From Nemertoderma westbladi (lineage: Eukaryota; Xenacoelomorpha; Nemertodermatida; Nemertodermatidae), in assembly GCA_032718475.1 (NCBI GenBank), contig JAUCBJ010006869.1, positions 56,332-120,331 of the forward strand: a DNA stretch of 64,000 bases, in the 5' to 3' direction. Position numbers and translations under genes: made by a program. Positions 59,085 through 64,000 of the stretch are shown here, in pieces; positions within the stretch are counted from its first letter, which is position 1; the number at the start of each line of letters is the position of its first letter. The notes under the pieces were generated by a model. That model was not told the origin of the DNA. It saw nothing but the letters and a program-made list of their open reading frames with translations, and ran no database searches.

Positions 59085-59089
59085 ATCAG
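59085..59089. repeat. Target-site duplication ATCAG, right
   Basis: This is the partner of 57901-57905. Confidence 0.9.
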
Positions 59090-59387
59090 TATTGGTCTGC
59101 GTGGTGATTAAACAGCTGAATGGTACAGCATTATTTGATTAACGATTAATTATTTGAGTAGGGCTGATTCATCAGCAAGGCCATTTCTGATTGGTGGATT
59201 AAAACTAGGATGAAAATTCCTTTGACCTAATAATCACGACGCATTAAATAGAAATAATATATAAAAAAGTAAATAATTTATAATAATTACGGACATAAAT
59301 AATTTAATTTTCTTAATCAATCTGCAAAAATCCTTATATATATTTAACTATATAATAGAATAATCCATCTCGCAAAATCTACACAGC

Positions 59388-59590
59388 TTAGGCAATGGCG
59401 TCCAGTTGGGATCGAACTGGTCAACCCCATGTTGGAAGGCTGCCGCTCTATCCACACCAATAGTGTCTCAGATAAAACATTGACCTGGAAATACTACCTG
59501 AAATCTTGTATATTCGCTAATGGAAGTCACCATGGCCTCCAATCTGTACAGTATATACCATCATGTGCAGCCTCACGCTCGGCCTTCTAA
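59388..59590 (-). repeat. tRNA-like dispersed repeat (SINE-like), copy 2
   Basis: The same repeat as 44485-44690, on the same strand, with GGGATCGAACTGG (complement of a B box) and GACCTGGAAATACTACCTGA. The A-box side is more decayed (GTGGATAGAGCGG). Confidence 0.65.
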
Positions 59591-60218
59591 GATAGGATTG
59601 GGACGTTTGGCATGAACCGAACTGAAACAGAACATAGCAATTTTGAATTTTGCTACTTATATTTCCCAAAATAAATGAAAAACAAAAACAAAAAGTGTGA
59701 AAAACAGTAAATATTTTTATATCTTATGAAATTATATTTTTTTCATTTTCGATTCTTGCATTTTATGATCAGATGTTTTTATATTGATATAAACAGGAAC
59801 ATGCTTTATCTTTGTAATTTCCACTTCTATAGGGATGTGAGTTTTCCTGAAATATGTTTTTCAAGGAAATTTCCGGAAAAGTACATATATTTCATCCGTA
59901 GTTACGACCACAAGAGACAAGACAACGAACCACCTAAACGCATCTAAGCAGGAATCCCTTGTTTCTAGTTGTGTAGTATCATCATAAGCCCTACGCCTTT
60001 GGCCCGCTAGATGGCGTAGCTATCGTCACCTTCAAGGCAGAACCCCCTAAGTCGATTTTTGTAGTTCTGAGATAATCGATAAAAACTGTTTATTTTTTAG
60101 AGAGATGCCTCAGTTTACTTGTTATTGTGTTTTTTGATAACTAAATATATATAGAATTCATATAATTAAACTTTTAATTTGATTTAGAATTACCTTTGAA
60201 ATATATTGCGGTTTTTTT
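59591..60218. other. Unannotated interval with a shared CCTTCAAGGCAGAACCCC word
   Basis: CACCTTCAAGGCAGAACCCC then CTAAGTCGATTTTT at about 60028-60062 recurs at 63529-63562, so part of a dispersed repeat is present. No gene was recognised. Confidence 0.4.
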
Positions 60219-60366
60219 GTAAAAATTCTGACTTATGGTGTTTTGCCAAAACAAAGGGGACCACCGTTTTCTGGTATTATCCCGTAACTATGCGATAGTT
60301 GCGGGGTATTGCCTAAAAAACAAGGTATCCTCAATTTGGCAAAACACCCTAAGTACGAATTTTTAC
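60219..60366. repeat. 148-bp inverted-repeat unit (small foldback element)
   Basis: GTAAAAATTCTGACTTATGG then TGTTTTGCCAAA at the left faces its near-complement (TTTGGCAAAACACCCTAAGT then ACGAATTTTTAC) at the right. The middle holds CCCGTAACTATGCGATAGTT then GCGGGG, also a partial hairpin. The same TTTTGCCA/TGGCAAAA words recur tandemly at 63690-63845. Confidence 0.7.
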
Positions 60367-61108
60367 AAATAACACGCAAAATATATCAAATAATAGCCAA
60401 GGCGTATCGTACGTCCTTAATAATTTAGTGCGTAGTGCGCACGTAATACATGTGCGCATTTGTTATTAGCTAATAAGTGCTATCTAACATGTTAACTAGC
60501 TCATGATCAGGTGTTTTTTTTAACTGTAAACGCAATAATAACAAATAATCACATACAATATAGCTTAACACACTTGCGCACATGTTGGAAATTTTTGAAT
60601 TCAAAATTCTAAAGGGCTCCATAAGTTTTTGATATTTTGGTATAAATTGCTTCTAAAATAAGTACGGGACTGTAGTTAGAATCATGTATCAATACAAATT
60701 GAACAAAATGTAGCCAAATGCAGAACTATAAGAACAAAATTTAGATTCATGAAAGCGGAACTCTAAGTACAAAATATAGCCATGGGTGGTACTCTACAGT
60801 AAGAACAAAGTCTAGCTACAGGGTTACAGCTACGTTAAAGTAAAGTTCACTTACAGTACGTCATGACGAATAATTAATGACCTGTTTTTTCTACAGTACG
60901 TGGCAACATTTTGAGCAACTCTATCAGCAACTTAGTAAGCATTTCAGGTTGCCGATCAAGTTGCTCTATGTAAACGCGAACTTTGTTGCTGTTAAAGATG
61001 CCTCATATAACGGAGACTAAAAGTTAATGTTGCTCAAATTAAGTTGCTAGATGCTGACCAAATTGTCCAAAACGTCCGGCAACCTAGAGTAACTTATAGC
61101 AACTTGGA
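60367..61108. other. Unannotated AT-rich interval
   Basis: The words AAGTTGCT and GCAACTT recur (60930-61110) without a clear unit. No gene was recognised. Confidence 0.3.
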
Positions 61109-61400
61109 CAAAAACATTAAATGAGGGATAGATATTTATCAGCGCCACAAACATTAAATGAGGGATAGATATTTATCAGCGCCACAAACATTAATGTGGG
61201 ACAAACATTAATCAGGGTGATAAACATTAATGTGGGACATAAACATTGATGTAGGACACAAACAATAATGTGGGACAGAACATTGATATAGGACACAAAC
61301 ATTAATGAGGGACACAAATATTAATGAGGGACACAAACATTAATAAGGGACACAACATTAATGAGGGACACAAACATTAATTGAGGGACACTAACATTAA
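61109..61400. repeat. Degenerate 18-20-bp minisatellite (ACAAACATTAATGAGGGAC)
   Basis: About 15 units on the theme GGGACACAAACATTAATGA. A 37-bp block ending CAGCGCCACAAACATTAA is duplicated at its left end. The same minisatellite resumes at 63879-63957, beyond the Gypsy fragment. Confidence 0.85.
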
Positions 61401-61733
61401 TCGAAATATTCTGGACGATGATGAAGATGTGTAACTTGTTCGTTTCGTTGATTATTATATTATATTAAAATATTGATTGCATATACTGTAATTATAAAAG
61501 TAACAAAATATATTTCAATGGCTAAGGGCCAACATTGTCAATAATCCTAAAACAGTAATACTTCTATATGATATAACTCTGTAAATACCTATAAAATTGA
61601 GATGTGATTGTATGATAATATAATAATAGGCCTACAACAGTACCGGTACCAACATACGTAATGCAGTAACACATAGTGTACGGTAAATAAACTATATAAA
61701 GCACAACCTACATGTATGCAATATTGTATGACT
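61401..61733. other. Unannotated AT-rich interval
   Basis: It lies between minisatellite and Gypsy fragment; contains TAGGCCTA and TACCGGTACC words near 61628-61650. Confidence 0.35.
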
Positions 61734-61749
61734 CCCCCCCCCCCCCCCC
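61734..61749. repeat. Poly-C tract (16) at the truncation point of the Gypsy fragment
   Basis: On the coding strand this is poly-G in Gly codons; recognisable Gypsy sequence ends here. Confidence 0.9.
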
Positions 61750-61769
61750 GGACATTGCACGGCATTTCC

Positions 61770-62335
61770 CCGATAGGGGGCGGGGGAAACGCTGTTGTAG
61801 GGCCGCCCAAGCCGCGGTGTTGGTGTTGGTTGGCACCGTGGATGGCGGCGTGGGTGGTTCTGGGGGCGGCGGGGTTGCCTCCTCCCTGGGCACCGATAGC
61901 GGGGGCGCGATCATCTGGTAGGACCGTGGGGTGCGGCCGGGGGGGCGGTGGTGGGCCGTTGGAGTAGCAGCCGCCACGGAGGATCGGGCTCTGGATGATG
62001 GCCAGTAGGAAACAGGCCTTCCTCGACAGTAGCGGCTGCTGCAGCCCGTCGATGACCCACACATCCGTGGTGCAGGCGGTGTGGAGGGCGGGGCACTGGA
62101 GGGTCGCAGTGAAGATCCTGATCACTGTCCACCCGGAGCGGCACCCATTGGCCAGTCGCGGCACTTTGGGGGGCGGTTGGGTGGTCCGGAGGTTCTCCGT
62201 CGTCCCGCCGAAGGAGCGGAAGGTGGGGAGCGGGAGCGCGGTGATGTTCGCTCCGGAGTCTGGGACGAACTGCGCCGCTGCGATCCCGAAGTTCGGGTTC
62301 TTCGCACCTGGAACCCGACAGTGACGGTCTCCGGA
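61770..62335 (-). pseudogene. Gypsy aspartic protease region
   Basis: After a one-base frame change near 62325 relative to gag, the minus strand reads FGIAAAQFVPDSGANITALP: D-S-G-A is the catalytic motif of retropepsins. It continues CTTDVWVIDGLQQPLLSRKA and CFLLAIIQSPILRG, fitting the second half of the protease (I-L-G/L-L-S block). A Pro-rich linker follows up to the poly-G tract. The part after about 61800 (FPRPLSGKCRAMSGG in another frame) resembles the start of the RT region of such elements. The frame change with gag could be a programmed frameshift or a mutation; with the internal stop in gag, mutation is likelier. Confidence 0.65.
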
Positions 62336-63348
62336 GGCTCCAGGGACTCCATAGCCAAGACGATGGGGGCGTCTTCCAGTTCGGCGCCCGCCAGGATGGA
62401 CCACACCTCGGCGCAGTTCGCCGTGGTGCATGAGTCGTCGGCGGGGCCGGTGGCAGCGTGGGCGCGCAGTTCGCCGGAGTTGCTCGGGCACATCTGGTCG
62501 TAGTGCCCAGTCGTGCCGCAGTGGCGGCACATTGCCTTTATTCCCGGGCACGTCTTTCCGGCCGGGTGCGGTGTGTATCCGCACTGGGGGCAGAGGGTGG
62601 GCGGTTGAAGTTGGTTGCGGCAGTTGTGGGTGCGCCGGCCTCCCGGCGTCGGAGCAGGGTGGGTCGCCATGCTGCGGGATGCGGTGGCCTTGGGGGTGGC
62701 GGTGTTGAAGGAGGCGGCGTCCTTCTGCGCCGTCCAAACGGATTGAGCCCGTCTGAGAGCGTCGGAGAGGGTCGCTCCATTCTTGAGGCGGAGGAGTTGC
62801 TCCGTCACCTCGCAGTCGTTGAACCCCGCCACGAACTGGTCGAGCAACTGTTCGTTGATGTGGGCCTCCGCGGTGGGGAGGGCGACGAACCGGCACTTGG
62901 TGGCGAGGTCACGGAGGTGGACGAGGAATGTCTCCGGGGTTTCCTCGGGGAGTCTTTGGCGGCGGGAGAGTTCCTGGCAGTGGACGCGGACGTTCGTCCC
63001 GCCGTCGATGTGGACTTCCAGTCTATCGATGACGGTGGTGGCATTACAGTTCTCCTCCGGTGTGAGGGCGAGTCCCTTGACCACGGCGTTGGTGGCGCGC
63101 GTAAAGGCGGTCATGAGGGCGGCTCGTCGTTGTCACTGGGTAGCGCGGAGGAGGACTGCCGATAGAGCTGGGTCGGGTTGGGCGGCGGGGTCGGCTTCGT
63201 GGAGGTTCTCCAGGCCGGAGGTGACGAGGAAGGCCTCCCATTCGTCGCGCCATAATGCCCTGGTGAGGCGCTCGGTTTCGATGTCGAACAGGGGCGGATT
63301 ACCTCGAAGAATGAAGCTTCTCGGATCGCGGTGGTCCGACATCTTCAA
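62330..63348 (-). pseudogene. Gypsy gag with zinc knuckle, one internal stop
   Basis: The frame from 63348 reads RGNPPLFDIETERLTRALWR and runs to a TGA at 63133-63135, then continues in the same frame (from 63114: MTAFTRATNAVVKGLALTPE) for another 260 codons, so a single nonsense codon splits it. The retrotransposon gag fold is suggested by ETPETFLVHLRDLATKCRF and INEQLLDQFVAGFNDCEV. Two Cys-rich motifs follow: CPQCGYTPHPAGKTCPG and CRHCGTTGHYDQMC; the latter is close to the C-x2-C-x4-H-x4-C zinc knuckle that binds RNA. The 435-codon ORF at 61589-62896 is a composite of wrong-frame gag and protease. Confidence 0.75.
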
Positions 63349-63420
63349 TAGTGTTGACAGATTGGCGTTGAGTGAGTTGGGTGGTGTTGGTAGGTCGAAC
63401 CTAAAGCTGCGCCATGACTA

Positions 63421-63685
63421 ATCAGGAGGGCAGGGTGCAGCAATGCAGAAGGCCGTAGTACGTATGTACGTATCAGGATAATCAGGATGGATATAATGAA
63501 ACATAACATAACATAACTAAGATAGCGTCACCTTCAAGGCAGAACCCCCCAAGTCGATTTTTTTCGATTTTCATGTTTTTGACTTTTTGGGTAATTCGAT
63601 ATCGGATTTTTCGTCTGGCAGAACACCGAAGCTTTTCTACCAGCCATTTTTGAGTTATAAGCCAAAGACAGTTCCCCCTAACTTA
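63421..63685. other. Flank of the Gypsy fragment with a shared repeat word
   Basis: It contains CACCTTCAAGGCAGAACCCC followed by CCAAGTCGATTTTT, as at 60028-60062. Nothing coding. Confidence 0.4.
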
Positions 63686-63845
63686 TGCCCACTTCGAGGC
63701 AGAACCCCCCAAGTCAATAATTGGCTTGCAAAACACCGTAAATTCAAGTATATGAAATTCAGTCCACCTGGCAAAACCCCTTAAATCAGAAATAACAACC
63801 TGTAAAACCCCTTAAATCAGAAACAATAGCCTGGCAAAACCCCGT
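63686..63845. repeat. Short tandem repeat with TGGCAAAACCCC
   Basis: Three to four units of about 30 bp: (C)TGGCAAAACCCCTTAAATCA then GAAA, degenerate at the left (TTGCAAAACACCGTAAATTC). Related to the arms of the inverted repeat at 60219-60366. Confidence 0.75.
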
Positions 63846-63878
63846 AATTTATCATTTATATACTGGTTTGTATTGCGG

Positions 63879-63957
63879 CCAGGACACAAATATTAATTAG
63901 GGACACAAACATTATTGAGGGACGCAAACATTAATGAGGGACACAAAACATTAATAG
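63879..63957. repeat. Minisatellite (ACAAACATTAATGAGGGAC), right block
   Basis: Four units of the same repeat as 61109-61400, in the same orientation. Confidence 0.85.
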
Positions 63958-64000
63958 GGCAGGGGTCCATGGTTGCCAATGGATATTAATATGAGCGATG

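Larger units (their letters stand above)
61735..63420 (-). mobile_element. Ty3/Gypsy retrotransposon fragment (gag to protease), GC-rich island
   Basis: The minus strand carries gag with a zinc knuckle and the aspartic protease. RT, RNase H and integrase are absent; homology stops at the poly-G tract (61734-61749). G+C is strikingly higher here than in the AT-rich surroundings, with an edge near 63420. No LTRs were identified. Confidence 0.75.

Noticed and set aside
61589-62896. 435-codon ORF, the longest in the right part of the window
   Set aside because: A composite: wrong-frame gag in its first half and in-frame protease in the second; the zinc knuckle and gag motifs are in the other frame.
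62458-63421. Long plus-strand ORFs opposite the Gypsy gag
   Set aside because: Shadow frames in GC-rich DNA where stops are rare; no recognisable motifs.

Overview
This window is eukaryotic, repeat-rich, AT-rich nuclear DNA, most likely from a marine or other invertebrate animal. The evidence is the mix of metazoan transposon families: BEL/Pao and Gypsy LTR retrotransposons, LINE retrotransposons with an AP-endonuclease and reverse transcriptase, an IS3EU-like DNA transposon, tRNA-headed repeats and megabase-style satellites. Nothing in it allows a species call. I see no convincing intact host gene, rRNA or tRNA gene, and no bacterial-type operon. Nearly every protein-coding signal is a decayed mobile-element gene.

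Layout. 1-540 is a dispersed G-tract repeat. 690-5980 is a minus-strand BEL/Pao retrotransposon remnant (gag, protease, RT, RNase H; no integrase), split by a solo LTR (3941-5112) with a 5-bp target duplication. 5981-21236 is a 42-bp satellite of about 13 kb, interrupted by a 1987-bp TA-flanked TIR element (11445-13431), which itself contains a nested inverted-repeat element. 22445-26255 is a second, unrelated 47-bp satellite. 26980-30067 holds a fragment of an endonuclease-like retroelement domain (minus) and a 5'-truncated LINE (plus). 30068-36300 contains a CCACC-rich tract, a dispersed repeat that recurs inverted at 47.4-48.7 kb, and two copies of a palindrome-rich TIR family built on TCCGTTA words. 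36330-37725 holds a 20-bp tandem repeat and two small LINE fragments. 40265-41384 is a long C-terminal retroelement ORF.

42226-46336 is the most informative unit: a complete-looking 4.1-kb DNA transposon with TIRs beginning TACGGAG, a 6-bp target duplication (ATTTAT), subterminal arrays of a short palindrome on both sides, and a DDE transposase broken by a stop, a frameshift and a 492-bp insertion. 46.8-49.6 kb holds a tRNA-like repeat, the inverted dispersed repeat and the endonuclease part of the same LINE family. 49783-50964 is a non-autonomous element with GGACACTTCCCC-type TIRs and an 8-bp target duplication. 51.6-53.7 kb has a rearranged LINE scrap, a 21-bp minisatellite and another endonuclease-like fragment. 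56001-57337 is a second LINE copy, 57906-59084 a second solo LTR of the same BEL-like family (plus strand, 5-bp duplication), and 61735-63420 a GC-rich Gypsy gag-protease fragment flanked by a short minisatellite.

The parts do not form a pathway; they record successive insertions: satellite hit by a TIR element, Pao element hit by a BEL-type LTR, DNA transposon hit by a smaller element. Homopolymeric G/C tracts of 12-23 bp recur and three of them sit in transposon coding sequence, two of them exactly where homology ends. The element assignments come from reading motifs by eye; no database search was possible.
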